Part shown: positions 1-8,490 of the stretch, piece by piece
How positions within the stretch are numbered: the stretch's first letter is position 1
Layout: every line of letters starts with the position of its first letter
NCBI RefSeq assembly: GCF_024972755.1
Contig: NZ_CP087724.1
Coordinates: forward strand, 2,108,001-2,172,000
Source of the DNA: Halanaeroarchaeum sp. HSR-CO
GTDB taxonomy: Archaea; Halobacteriota; Halobacteria; Halobacteriales; Halobacteriaceae
DNA length: 64,000 nucleotides
Direction: 5' to 3'
Made by a program: the position numbers and the translations under genes
Notes under the pieces: generated by a model
What the model saw: only the letters and a program-made list of their open reading frames with translations
The model's database searches: none
Told to the model about the DNA's origin: nothing

Positions 1-1
1 T

Positions 2-1174
2 CTCGAGGCAGATACGGACAACGAGGCGATGGCTGAGATCGGTTCGTCGTTCAACGAGATGCTCGAGGACTGGGAGGAGACGCTGGGATCGCTCATCGCC
101 TTCGCGGAACAGGTCGCAGAGGAGAGCCGCGAGGTTCAGTCGAGTGCCGAGGAGGTGCGCAACGCGAGCGAGGACATCAGCGACTCCATCCAGGAGATAT
201 CCATGGGGGTCGACGAGGAGGCCGAACGGCTGGACGAGACCGCGGACGAGGCCGAGAACCTCTCGGCGACGATCCAGGAGATCACGGCGTCCTCCGACAA
301 CGTGGCCACGCTCACCGACGAGACGGCGGCAGTCGGCGAAGACGGTCGAGAGGCCGCCGAAAGCGCTATCGAGGAGATGCACGCCATCGAAGAGCGGACC
401 GACGCCACCGTCGCGGCCGTCAACGAGTTGAACCAGACCCTGAGCGAGATCGAGGACATCACGGACGTCATCCTCGACATCGCCGACCAGACGAACATCC
501 TCGCGCTCAACGCCGGAATCGAGGCCGCCCGCGCCTCCGAGGGCGGAGAAGGCTTCGCCGTCGTCGCCGAAGAGGTCAAGAACCTCGCGGAGGAGACCAA
601 GGAGTCCGCCGAGGACATCGGCTCGCTCATCGACGACGTCCAGGAGCAATCCGAGGAGACCGTCGCGGAGATAGAGGCGATGACCCACCGGGTCGACAGC
701 GGGGTCGAGACGGTCGAAGACGCGACGGAGGCCTTCGAGCGCATGGCCGAGAACGTCTCGAACATCAACACCAGCATCCGGGAGGTCAGCGAAGCGACTG
801 CCGACCAGGCCGAGTCCACCCAGGACGTCGTGGGCATGGTCGAAGACATCTCTTCGATCAGTTCACAGACCTCCGCGGAAGCCCAGACCGTGGCTGCCGC
901 CGCACAGGAGCAGGCCGCGACGCTGAACACCGTCGCGGAGCATACCGACCATCTCGCGGAGAACGCCGCGGGACTCGAAGAGAAACTCGACGCGTTCACT
1001 ATCGACGAGTCGATGGAGGCAGTCGCGGCGTTCGAGACGGCTGAGGAACCGGATGAACCGGGCGATGTCGAGCATCCGGCGGCAATCGAGGCGAGCGATA
1101 CGATGGAGTGGGAGACCGTCGCCACCGACGGCAGCGGCATGGAGTGGGAATCCATCTCGACCGGCGACGACTGA
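2..1174 (+). CDS. Methyl-accepting chemotaxis transducer, 5'-truncated
   Basis: This is the cytoplasmic part of a haloarchaeal transducer (Htr/MCP) that relays receptor state to CheA/CheW. The frame is open from base 2, so the gene starts before the window and the sensor, membrane segments and most of the HAMP domain are missing. What remains is a long alpha-helical coiled coil. The conserved signalling tip, with motifs DQTNILALNAGIEAARA and GFAVVAEEVKNLAEE, lies at about bases 480-610. Glu/Gln-rich heptads on both sides are likely methylation regions. The C-terminal tail carries two MEWE motifs separated by a short acidic, Gly/Ser-containing linker, unlike the coiled coil. The ligand cannot be inferred. 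Confidence 0.93.
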   Translation, partial: LEADTDNEAMAEIGSSFNEMLEDWEETLGSLIAFAEQVAEESREVQSSAEEVRNASEDISDSIQEISMGVDEEAERLDETADEAENLSATIQEITASSDNVATLTDETAAVGEDGREAAESAIEEMHAIEERTDATVAAVNELNQTLSEIEDITDVILDIADQTNILALNAGIEAARASEGGEGFAVVAEEVKNLAEETKESAEDIGSLIDDVQEQSEETVAEIEAMTHRVDSGVETVEDATEAFERMAENVSNINTSIREVSEATADQAESTQDVVGMVEDISSISSQTSAEAQTVAAAAQEQAATLNTVAEHTDHLAENAAGLEEKLDAFTIDESMEAVAAFETAEEPDEPGDVEHPAAIEASDTMEWETVATDGSGMEWESISTGDD

Positions 1175-1264
1175 GAGGACGAACGACGTAATCCGACCGA
1201 TTTTCCCCGGGAAACGGGTCGATAAGCGGGGTATTCAAATGGTGTGATTACCATACACGGGGAT

Positions 1265-1789
1265 ATGGCCAAGTACTCGACGGGCGGTTCCCGCGGCAGC
1301 GACGGTGGCGGGACCTGTGAGCTCTGCGGGACGGCGACAGAGGACCTCCGTACCGCCACGGTCGCCGGCGCGGAACTGCAGGTCTGCCCCGACTGTGCGA
1401 CACACGGGGACGGCGGCGGACCGAGCGGCGGTTCCAACCGCGGTGGCGGCGGTGGCGGTGGACAACAGCGCGACAGCCCCGGCAAACGGGCCGCCCAGAA
1501 GACAGCGCGGGCGATGGACGCCGCGAAAGGCGATTCGACGCACTGGGAGGAGGAGGGGACGAACTACGATCGCGACCAGTTGCCCTACCTGGTCCGCGAC
1601 TACGGCGAACGGGTCGTCCGTGCACGGCAGGACGCAGGACTCCAGCGGGAGGAACTGGCCGAGGAACTGGACATCAGCGAGAACGACCTCCTCGCCGTCG
1701 AACAGGGGCGTGCGACCCGGGCCGGCGTCGGGGGCTCGGTGATCGCCGCCCTGGAGGACTTCCTGGACGTCGAACTCGCCGAGGAGTAG
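1265..1789 (+). CDS. aMBF1-like multiprotein bridging factor (zinc ribbon + HTH)
   Basis: This protein resembles archaeal multiprotein bridging factor 1, a basal-transcription or translation-associated HTH protein. The N-terminus has a zinc ribbon with CELC and CPDC pairs. A Gly-rich linker with a run of glycines follows. The C-terminal half is an XRE/HTH_3 domain (QREELAEELDISENDLLAVEQG) followed by a short helix. The ATG at 1265 (MAKYSTGG) is chosen because the codons before it are unlike the family; an in-frame start exists at 1244. It stands alone between the transducer and alaX. The length of 174 residues fits the family. Confidence 0.85.
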   Translation: MAKYSTGGSRGSDGGGTCELCGTATEDLRTATVAGAELQVCPDCATHGDGGGPSGGSNRGGGGGGGQQRDSPGKRAAQKTARAMDAAKGDSTHWEEEGTNYDRDQLPYLVRDYGERVVRARQDAGLQREELAEELDISENDLLAVEQGRATRAGVGGSVIAALEDFLDVELAEE

Positions 1790-1849
1790 CACCGCACGCA
1801 CGCGGGGTAACCGTCTCGTTTTTATCGTGGCCCGTCGTGTCGTGGGACG

Positions 1850-3037
1850 ATGACGCATTCACTCGCCGCGGCCGATCCGACGGTCACCGAGTTCGATGCG
1901 ACGGTCGCCAGCGTGGACGGAACAGACGTCGTCCTCGAACAGACCTACTTCTACCCACAGGGCGGCGGCCAGCCGGCCGACCGGGGGACTATCGAGGGCG
2001 TGCCCGTCGAACACGTGGAGACCGTGGCGGGCGAGACCGTCCATCGACTCGCCAGGGAACCGTCGTTCGCGGCGGGCGCGGAGGTCGTCGCCACGATCGA
2101 CGAGGAGTTCCGTCGCTACACGATGCGAGCACACACGGCGAGTCACGTCCTCTACGGGGCTGGCCGTCGGCTGCTCGACGACCTCGGATACGGTGGGTTC
2201 GGCATCACGAACGAGAAGGTCCGCGTGGACTTCGAGACCAGCACGGAGGTCACCGACGACGTGCTCGTGGAACTCGAGCGATTGGCGAACCGAACGGTCT
2301 GGGACTCCCGGGACGTCTCCTGGGAGGCGGTACCGCGGGAGCAAGCCCTCGACCGAGAGGACGTCGCGTTCAACTCGGCCACCGAGGAGGGCGTCATGGC
2401 CGACGCCGACACCGTTCGGCTCGTGACCATCGACGGGTGGGACGTCGCGGCCTGCGGCGGCACCCACGTCGCCAACACGCGCGAGATCGGCCAGGTCACG
2501 ATCCTCGAACGGTCCAACCCGGGAGAGGGGTTGACGAGGGTCGAATTCGCCGTCGGCCCGACGGGCATCCAACGACGGGCCGACGAACACCGTGCGATAC
2601 TGGATGCCGCCAGCGCTATCGGCACCAATGTCGACGAACTCGCCACCGAGGTCGAACGGCTGCTCGAGGAACGCGATTCCCTCGAAAGCGAGGTCCGCGA
2701 CCTGACCGACGAGGTACTCGACAGTCGGCTCTCCGGGCTCGATACCGTCGAGAAGGACGGACTGACCTGGCGTGTCGGGGTCGTCGACGGGTTCGATGCG
2801 AACGACGTCGGGGACCGGCTCCAGGAGCTGGCAGGCGGCCAGGGCGACGTCCTCGCGGTCGCCGGTGGCGACGGACGGGCATTCGTAGTGGTCGCGACGA
2901 CCGGCGAGGTGGCGGCGAACGACGTCGTCGACGAGGTTACCGAGGAATTCGGCGGTGGTGGCGGTGGTGGACCGACCTTCGCCCAGGGAGGGGGTCTCGA
3001 CGCGGATCCCCCGGACGTCGTCTCGTTCCTCGAATAG
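1850..3037 (+). CDS. alaX: Alanyl-tRNA editing protein AlaX (long form with DHHA1)
   Basis: This is a freestanding trans-editing hydrolase that removes Ser or Gly mischarged onto tRNA-Ala. The N-terminal region matches the second-additional/beta-barrel domain of AlaRS (YFYPQGGGQPADRG). The zinc-binding editing motifs HTASH and CGGTH are both present. After a coiled-coil linker (about residues 255-295), the C-terminal part resembles a DHHA1 domain with a Gly-rich run ending in FAQGGG, as in AlaRS. At 395 residues it is the long AlaX type. It lacks an aminoacylation domain, so it is not AlaRS. It is a monocistronic-looking gene; the next gene starts 47 bases downstream. Confidence 0.9.
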   Translation: MTHSLAAADPTVTEFDATVASVDGTDVVLEQTYFYPQGGGQPADRGTIEGVPVEHVETVAGETVHRLAREPSFAAGAEVVATIDEEFRRYTMRAHTASHVLYGAGRRLLDDLGYGGFGITNEKVRVDFETSTEVTDDVLVELERLANRTVWDSRDVSWEAVPREQALDREDVAFNSATEEGVMADADTVRLVTIDGWDVAACGGTHVANTREIGQVTILERSNPGEGLTRVEFAVGPTGIQRRADEHRAILDAASAIGTNVDELATEVERLLEERDSLESEVRDLTDEVLDSRLSGLDTVEKDGLTWRVGVVDGFDANDVGDRLQELAGGQGDVLAVAGGDGRAFVVVATTGEVAANDVVDEVTEEFGGGGGGGPTFAQGGGLDADPPDVVSFLE

Positions 3038-3084
3038 CGCGGGAATCACTCATCATTTTTAGGGCGGTTCACATAGTGAGAGCC

Positions 3085-4212
3085 ATGGAGCTCTCAGCCG
3101 AGCAGACGGCCATCCGCGACACCGTCCGCGAGGTGGCCACCGAGGAGATCCGACCGATCGCCGCAGCGGCCGACCGCGACGCGGAATTTCCGGAGGAGGT
3201 CTGGGAGACGCTCGCTGACCTCGGCATGACTGCGATGACCGTCCCGGAGGAGTACGGCGGTCTGGACCTCGAGATGACGACCTACAGCATCGTCAACGAG
3301 GAGGTGGCGTACGGCGCACTCGCCGTCGCGACGGCGCTGGGCGTCCACGGCCTGGCGACCTCCTGTCTGGCGGAGTTCGGCGACGAGGATCTCAAGGAGG
3401 CCTGGCTGCCGGAGATGGCCGAGGGGCGACCCGTTGGCGCCTTCGCGCTCTCCGAACCGGAAGCCGGCTCGAACCCCGCGGAGATGTCGACGGTCGCGCG
3501 ACCCGAGGGCGACGAATACGTCATCGACGGCGAGAAGCAGTGGATCACGAACGGCCGACGGAGCGGCGTCGTCATCCTGTTCGCGAAGACCGATCCCGAC
3601 GACCCGCGGTCGGTGACCCAGTTCCTGGTCCCCAAAGACGCGGACGGCCTCACGGTCGGCAAAGAAGAGGACAAGATGGGGCTCCGGGCCAGCGATACGA
3701 CGTCACTCACCTTCGACGGCGTCCGTATTCCCGCGACGTACCGGTTGACGGAAGAGGGAGAGGGCCTCTCCGCTGCCCTGCACATCCTCAACAACGGCCG
3801 CGTCGGCATCGCTTCCCAGGCGGTCGGACTCGCACAGGCCGCCTTCGACGACGCCGTCGCGTACGCCCGCGAACGCGACCAGTTCGGACAGTCGATCGCC
3901 GAGTTCCAGGCGCTGCGTCACGACGCCGCCGAGATGCAGACGAACATCGCCGCCGCCCGCGAACTCGCCCGGGAGGCGGCCAGACTGGCGGACGACGGCG
4001 AGGACTATCGGCACGCTGCCGCCCGCGCGAAGCTCTTCGCGACGGAGACGGCGGTCGACGTGACCGAGACGGCGGTCCAGTTCCACGGTGGGTACGGCTA
4101 CACCAAGGACTTCGACGTCGAGCGATACTACCGCGACGCCAAAGTGACGACCATCTACGAGGGGACCTCCGAGATACAGAAGGACATCATCGCCCGGGGC
4201 ATCTTCGAGTGA
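3085..4212 (+). CDS. Acyl-CoA dehydrogenase
   Basis: This is an FAD-dependent acyl-CoA dehydrogenase of the short/medium-chain type, catalysing alpha,beta-dehydrogenation of acyl-CoA in fatty acid or branched-chain catabolism. The 375 residues cover the helical N-terminal domain, the middle beta domain (ALSEPEAGSNP, QWITNG) and the C-terminal helical domain (QFHGGYGYTKDFDVERYYRD). The conserved IYEGTSEIQ segment contains the likely catalytic glutamate. The start ATG at 3085 follows an AT-rich patch (cattttt) about 30 bases upstream. The chain-length preference cannot be told from sequence. It is followed after 9 bases by the HAD gene and may be co-transcribed with it. Confidence 0.92.
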   Translation: MELSAEQTAIRDTVREVATEEIRPIAAAADRDAEFPEEVWETLADLGMTAMTVPEEYGGLDLEMTTYSIVNEEVAYGALAVATALGVHGLATSCLAEFGDEDLKEAWLPEMAEGRPVGAFALSEPEAGSNPAEMSTVARPEGDEYVIDGEKQWITNGRRSGVVILFAKTDPDDPRSVTQFLVPKDADGLTVGKEEDKMGLRASDTTSLTFDGVRIPATYRLTEEGEGLSAALHILNNGRVGIASQAVGLAQAAFDDAVAYARERDQFGQSIAEFQALRHDAAEMQTNIAAARELAREAARLADDGEDYRHAAARAKLFATETAVDVTETAVQFHGGYGYTKDFDVERYYRDAKVTTIYEGTSEIQKDIIARGIFE

Positions 4213-4221
4213 GCGGATAGC

Positions 4222-4752
4222 ATGGACACCAGCACCGCAGAGTACGAGGCCATCCTCTACGACCTCGATGGAACCCTGGTCCGCCTGGCCGTCGACTGGA
4301 CCGCCGTCGAACGAGAGATAGCGACGGTCCTTCGAACGGCCGGCGCCGATCCGGACGGCCTGGTCACCTGGGACCTGCTCGACGCCGCCGACGCCGTGGG
4401 CGTCCGCGAGGAGGTCGAAGCGATCCTCGCTCGACACGAACGCGAGGGGGCCAGGCGAGCCGACCGCCTCCCCCTCGCCGACGCCCTCCTCGACGACGAG
4501 GTCCCGACGGGCGTCGTCTCGCTCAATGCGGAGGCCGCCGTCCGCATCGCCCTCGAGAAAGAATCCTTGCTCGAGGCGGTCGACGTGGTCGTCGGTCGCG
4601 ACACGGTCGACGCCCGCAAACCGGACCCCGAACCGGTACTCGCCGCACTGGACGTTCTCTCCGTCGCCCCGGAGGACGCGCTGTTCGTCGGGGACAGCGA
4701 GACGGACGAGCAGGCGGCCGAACGGGCCGGCGTCGCCTTCAGGCGCGTCTGA
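4222..4752 (+). CDS. HAD-superfamily hydrolase
   Basis: This is a small cytosolic haloacid-dehalogenase-type phosphatase of 176 residues. The aspartyl nucleophile motif YDLDGTL is at residues 11-17. Motif II is in GVVSLN, the conserved lysine is in ARKPDP, and motif IV is FVGDSETD. A helical cap of about 70 residues sits between motifs I and II, giving the phosphoglycolate-phosphatase-like topology. The substrate is unknown. It follows the acyl-CoA dehydrogenase by 9 bases, and its 3' end overlaps the convergent membrane-protein gene by 14 bases. Confidence 0.85.
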   Translation: MDTSTAEYEAILYDLDGTLVRLAVDWTAVEREIATVLRTAGADPDGLVTWDLLDAADAVGVREEVEAILARHEREGARRADRLPLADALLDDEVPTGVVSLNAEAAVRIALEKESLLEAVDVVVGRDTVDARKPDPEPVLAALDVLSVAPEDALFVGDSETDEQAAERAGVAFRRV

Positions 4753-4999
4753 ACCTGGCGTACGTGAGGACTGCGATACCGACGGCCAACCAGACGACGG
4801 CACCGACCCGCACCGCAAAGGAGAGCCGAGCGTTCCAGGTCGGCAGATCGGTCGTCAGGGCGAGCAGTCCCACGATTGGCGCGCCGATGGCAATCGAGAG
4901 GACGAAGGTCATCTGGACGACCCACCCGTAATCGATACCCTCCGGGTCGGTCGATGCGACGCGTTCTGGCACGCCTCGAGAGACGACTGGCCAGCGCAT
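4739..4999 (-). CDS. Small two-helix membrane protein (DUF5822-like)
   Basis: This 86-residue protein has two predicted membrane helices, about residues 31-50 (FVLSIAIGAPIVGLLAL) and 60-80 (FAVRVGAVVWLAVGIAVLTY). A short charged N-terminus carries a DYGWVVQMTFV motif, and the tail ends in basic residues (RFRRA). It resembles a small conserved haloarchaeal membrane family that I recall as DUF5822; no function is known. It runs convergently to the HAD gene, overlapping it by 14 bases, and divergently from panB. The start is the first ATG, and GC-rich acidic coding supports a real gene. Confidence 0.7.
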   Translation of the reverse strand: MRWPVVSRGVPERVASTDPEGIDYGWVVQMTFVLSIAIGAPIVGLLALTTDLPTWNARLSFAVRVGAVVWLAVGIAVLTYARFRRA

Positions 5000-5030
5000 A
5001 AACGATTGGCATCGGCTGGCCGTTCGCAAA

Positions 5031-5038
5031 CGTTTACC
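5031..5038 (+). promoter_or_regulatory. TATA-like box for panB
   Basis: The sequence cgtttacc lies 25-32 bases before the ATG at 5063. This is the spacing expected for a leaderless haloarchaeal transcript, and it supports that ATG over the in-frame ATG at 5042, which would lie only a few bases from the box. Confidence 0.5.
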
Positions 5039-5062
5039 ACGATGGCAGCGCGAGCACACCGT

Positions 5063-5875
5063 ATGCCGACCGTCCAGGACCTTCGCCAAAACGCCGGCGA
5101 TCAGCCGATTACGATGCTCACGGCCTACGACGCGCCCACTGCGGCTATCGTCGACCGGGCCGGAATCGACGTCATCCTCGTTGGGGACAGCATGGGCAAC
5201 GCCGTTCTGGGATATGATTCGACCCTGCCGGTGACCACCGAGGAGGTCGAGAGCCACACGGCCGCGGTCGCCCGGGCGACGAACGATGCCCTGGTCGTCG
5301 CGGACATGCCGTTTCTCTCTGTCGGCGTCGACAGGGCCGAGAGCGTCGAACACTGCGGACGCATGCTCAAAGAGGCCGACGCGGACGCCGTCAAACTGGA
5401 GAGCGGCCCCCACACGGTCGACCTCACCGACCACCTCACGAACATGGGCATCCCGGTCATGGCGCACCTCGGGTTGACGCCACAGCACGTCAACCAGCTT
5501 GGCGGCTACAGCCGACAGGGGACAACGACGGCCGCGGCCGAACGGATCCTCGAACTCGCCAGAGAGCACGAGGAAGCAGGGGCCTTCTCGCTGGTGCTGG
5601 AACACGTGCCGGCGAACGTTGCCGCCCAGGTCACCGAGGCCATCGACATCCCGACCATCGGTATCGGTGCCGGCCCGGACACCGACGGCCAGGTACTCGT
5701 GCTCACCGACGTGTTCGGTCTCTCGGAGCGGTCGCCGCCCTTCTCCGCGCAGTTCGGCGACGTCCGTGCCGAGATGGAAGCGGCAGTGGACGCCTACCGA
5801 AACGCCGTCGAGTCCGGCGAGTTCCCCGCCGACGAACACAGTCACGTCAAATCCGACATCGAAGACATCTACTGA
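5063..5875 (+). CDS. panB: 3-methyl-2-oxobutanoate hydroxymethyltransferase
   Basis: PanB makes ketopantoate from 2-oxoisovalerate and methylene-tetrahydrofolate, the first committed step to pantothenate and CoA. The 270-residue TIM barrel has family signatures: TAYDAPTA near the N-terminus, VGDSMGNAVLGYDSTLPVT (metal/substrate loop), ADAVKLE, MAHLGLTPQ and PTIGIGAG. Length matches the decameric bacterial/archaeal enzyme. The start MPTVQDLR is chosen because haloarchaeal PanB proteins usually begin this way and because a TATA-like box sits about 28 bases upstream; an ATG 21 bases earlier is in frame. No other coenzyme A genes are adjacent. Confidence 0.95.
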   Translation: MPTVQDLRQNAGDQPITMLTAYDAPTAAIVDRAGIDVILVGDSMGNAVLGYDSTLPVTTEEVESHTAAVARATNDALVVADMPFLSVGVDRAESVEHCGRMLKEADADAVKLESGPHTVDLTDHLTNMGIPVMAHLGLTPQHVNQLGGYSRQGTTTAAAERILELAREHEEAGAFSLVLEHVPANVAAQVTEAIDIPTIGIGAGPDTDGQVLVLTDVFGLSERSPPFSAQFGDVRAEMEAAVDAYRNAVESGEFPADEHSHVKSDIEDIY

Positions 5876-5943
5876 CGCTTCTCGACCTGACCTGTTATCC
5901 CCCTCACACTTTTTGGCGGTGGGCGTGTAGGTGCGACTGTACC

Positions 5944-7251
5944 ATGTCCCAGGAAGAAGTACACAACGAGCTAACCGTCGACGAGTATACGCGAGGGCTC
6001 GTCGGACCGGACGTCGAGTGGGCAGGGACGGTCGCCGACGGCGGGACGGTGCGGACCCACACACCGCCGGCGTGCTGGGGGCCGATGATCACCCCGTCGT
6101 TCAAGGGCGGACACGAGGTGACGAGGCCGGTGGCCGTCGAGGGGGCGAGCGTCGGCGATGCCATCGCCGTCCACATCCGCGACGTCGAGGTGACGAGCAT
6201 CGCGACGAGTACGGGCACGATGGCGCCCCGCGAGGAGGCCTTCGGCGAGGACCCCTTCGTGGACCACGTCTGTCCGGAGTGTGGCGCGGAGTGGCCCGAG
6301 ACCATCGTCGAGGGAACGGGCGAGAACGCCATCCGGTGCGCCGAGTGCGGGGCAGACGCCGCCCCGTTCGCGTTCGAGTACGGCATCACGACCGCCTTCG
6401 ACGTCGACGGGAACGTCGGTATCACCGTCGACGAAGATGCCGCCCACGAGTTCGCCCTCGACGCCGACGAGGCAGCGGCACTGCCGGAGAACGCCGAACA
6501 ACATCCGATCTTGCTGTTCGAACCGTCGGAGATGCCGGGAACGCTCGGCCACCTTCGCCCCTTCGTCGGGAACATCGGCTCGACGCCACCGATCGAGATG
6601 CCGGATTCGCACAACGCCGGCGACTTCGGACAGAGCCTCATCGGCGCCGACCACGACTGGGGACTCGCGGGCACGGACGAACTGGCACAGCGCACCGACG
6701 GTCACATGGACGTCAACGCGGTCCGACCGGGCGCGGTGTTGATCGTGCCGGTCAAGGTCGAGGGCGGCGGCATCTACGTCGGCGACATGCACGCCAACCA
6801 GGGCGATGGCGAACTGGCCCTCCACACGACGGACGTGAGCGGGTGGACGGAGTTCGAGGTCGAGGTCATCGAGGGGTTGGACATCGACGGCCCGCTGTTG
6901 CTCCCCAACGAGGAGGACCTCTCGCACATCGTCGCCCCGTTCACGGACGAGGACCGCGAGCGAGGCCGGGCGCTGGGTGAGCAGTACGACGTGGACGTCG
7001 AGACCGACGCCGGTCCGATACAGGTCATCGGTTCGGGGGCGACCATCAACGCCGCCACTGATAACGCATACGACCGGGCCGAGGCGCTGCTGGGGATGAG
7101 CGAGGGGGAGATACGGACCCGCGCGACCTTCACGGGAGGCGTCGAGGTCGGTCGCCTCCCCGGCGTGGTCCAGTTGAGCCTCATGGTCCCGATGGACCTG
7201 CTGGCCGACCGCGGTCTCGACCACCTCGTTCGCGAGCAGTACGACCTGTGA
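5944..7251 (+). CDS. Acetamidase/formamidase family protein with a zinc-ribbon insert
   Basis: This 435-residue protein resembles the acetamidase/formamidase (FmdA/AmdA) family, which hydrolyses short amides to ammonia and a carboxylate. Recognisable family parts are the N-terminal PPACWGPMITPSF region, the FVGNIGSTPPIEMPDSHNAG core, and GGGIYVGDMHANQGDGEL. An unusual feature is a CPEC...CAEC pair at residues 110-135, which looks like a zinc ribbon inserted into the barrel. The gene is monocistronic in appearance, with an AT-rich tract (cacttttt) about 35 bases upstream. The substrate is not proven. It faces the alpha/beta hydrolase gene convergently. Confidence 0.82.
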   Translation: MSQEEVHNELTVDEYTRGLVGPDVEWAGTVADGGTVRTHTPPACWGPMITPSFKGGHEVTRPVAVEGASVGDAIAVHIRDVEVTSIATSTGTMAPREEAFGEDPFVDHVCPECGAEWPETIVEGTGENAIRCAECGADAAPFAFEYGITTAFDVDGNVGITVDEDAAHEFALDADEAAALPENAEQHPILLFEPSEMPGTLGHLRPFVGNIGSTPPIEMPDSHNAGDFGQSLIGADHDWGLAGTDELAQRTDGHMDVNAVRPGAVLIVPVKVEGGGIYVGDMHANQGDGELALHTTDVSGWTEFEVEVIEGLDIDGPLLLPNEEDLSHIVAPFTDEDRERGRALGEQYDVDVETDAGPIQVIGSGATINAATDNAYDRAEALLGMSEGEIRTRATFTGGVEVGRLPGVVQLSLMVPMDLLADRGLDHLVREQYDL

Positions 7252-7272
7252 ACACCGGCCCACGGGCCCGTT

Positions 7273-8052
7273 CTAGCCGGACCGCTCCGCGACGAACTCG
7301 CGGAGCACCGCGTTGAATCGCTCGGGCGCTTCGAGCATGGAGAGATGCGCCGCGTCCGAGACGGTCGTCCAGTCCCCCGCCGGGACGTGTTCCGCGAGGT
7401 ACTCGTGGTACTCCGGCGGTGTGAGCCGGTCGTACTCCCCGGTCAGTGCCAGGACCGGGACCGCGACGGCGTCGAGGCGGTCGCGGACGTCGAACGTGTG
7501 GCTCGCGAGGAAATCCCGTTCGGTGACGCGCTGGTCGACAGCCCGCATGCATTCGCGAGAAAGGGCGTCCAGGCGAGGGTCCGGATCGTGGAAGAACATA
7601 TCCTCGCCGTGGAGGAACGCGATGGCCCGGTCGAAGTCGTCGGCGAGCCAGTCACGGAGGTCCTCGAGGACGGCCAACTTCGCCCCGGACCCGGCCAGAA
7701 TCGCGGCGTCCACGGAAGGGTCCCGATCGAGAAGAGCCGACAGGACGACCGCCCCGCCGAGCGAATTGCCGACCAGCACGTCCCCGTCGACAGCCTCGGT
7801 CACGGCGAGGAGGTCCTCCACGTAGCGCTCGCGAGCGGTAGGACCGTCCTGCGTGGCGACGTCCGCCGAACGGCCGTGCCCACTCAGATCGAGAGCGACG
7901 ATCCGATACTCCCCCGAGAGTCGCGCCAGTTGGGACTTCCAGACTTCGTGGCTGCCACCGCTTCCGTGAACGAATACCAGGGTCGGTCCCGACGCCTCCC
8001 GGTCGGCGACCCGATACTCGGTCTCCCGACCGTCGTGATGGACGGAGTGCAT
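7273..8052 (-). CDS. Alpha/beta hydrolase
   Basis: This is an alpha/beta-hydrolase fold enzyme of about 259 residues. It has the oxyanion region FVHGSGG, the nucleophile elbow GNSLGG with the catalytic serine, an acid residue in LTGEYDRLTP, and a late histidine in SDAAHLSMLE. It resembles haloperoxidase/esterase-type hydrolases, and the substrate cannot be told. The start at 8052 (MHSVHHDG) fits the fold; an in-frame ATG at 8079 would add nine residues. A long, partly AT-rich gap (8053-8238) separates it from the divergent DUF7127-cdc48 genes and probably holds both promoters. Confidence 0.85.
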   Translation of the reverse strand: MHSVHHDGRETEYRVADREASGPTLVFVHGSGGSHEVWKSQLARLSGEYRIVALDLSGHGRSADVATQDGPTARERYVEDLLAVTEAVDGDVLVGNSLGGAVVLSALLDRDPSVDAAILAGSGAKLAVLEDLRDWLADDFDRAIAFLHGEDMFFHDPDPRLDALSRECMRAVDQRVTERDFLASHTFDVRDRLDAVAVPVLALTGEYDRLTPPEYHEYLAEHVPAGDWTTVSDAAHLSMLEAPERFNAVLREFVAERSG

Positions 8053-8238
8053 ACGTCGGGACTCGGAGGCCGCGGCCATGAACGTTCTGGCGAGATGAAC
8101 GGTCTGCGGTCGCCCGGGCCGTCTTCGAACGCGGAGTCTCGGAACCGCATTTCCATTATTGTTAGTAATGCGGTCGCTTGCTTGCGATTCTTGGTCAAAA
8201 TCTTTATATAGGTAAACAGATAACGTGTTGTTAGCAAG

Positions 8239-8490
8239 ATGGTATCAGTACCACACCAGGCACGCGACGAGGTGTTGTATCGGCAGTACGACTACGAGGA
8301 CGAGACGGTGTTCGTCGCGGATCTCGGTGCGGTCGCCGACGACGCGACGGTCGAGGTCGTCGACGAGACGGCCATCGTGGTCCTGGAGACAGCGGAGGGG
8401 GAACGACAGTACGAATTCGACGTGCCAGACGGAGATGCGCACACGTTTATCTCCAATGGCGTGCTAACTATCGAGGTGAGCGGGGAATGA
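8239..8490 (+). CDS. Small Hsp20-like/DUF7127 protein upstream of cdc48
   Basis: This 83-residue acidic protein is mainly beta-strand ([27 protein letters not shown]...) and ends in VLTIEVSGE, which resembles the last strand and IxI-type tail of an alpha-crystallin domain. I recall this haloarchaeal family as DUF7127. Its stop overlaps the cdc48 start by 4 bases (ATGA), so the two are translationally coupled. That suggests a role alongside the unfoldase, for example as an adaptor or client-binding protein; this is inference. A TATA-like stretch (tttatatag) at about 8203 precedes the gene. Confidence 0.75.
   Translation: MVSVPHQARDEVLYRQYDYEDETVFVADLGAVADDATVEVVDETAIVVLETAEGERQYEFDVPDGDAHTFISNGVLTIEVSGE

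Noticed and set aside
136-1485. Long minus-strand open frame opposite the transducer
   Set aside because: It is Ser/Arg/Pro-rich and opposite a well-matched transducer and aMBF1; it is a GC-rich antisense shadow.
1837-3084. An upstream extension that would fuse an Arg-rich region to the acyl-CoA dehydrogenase
   Set aside because: The extension is the out-of-frame shadow of alaX; the family start is at 3085.
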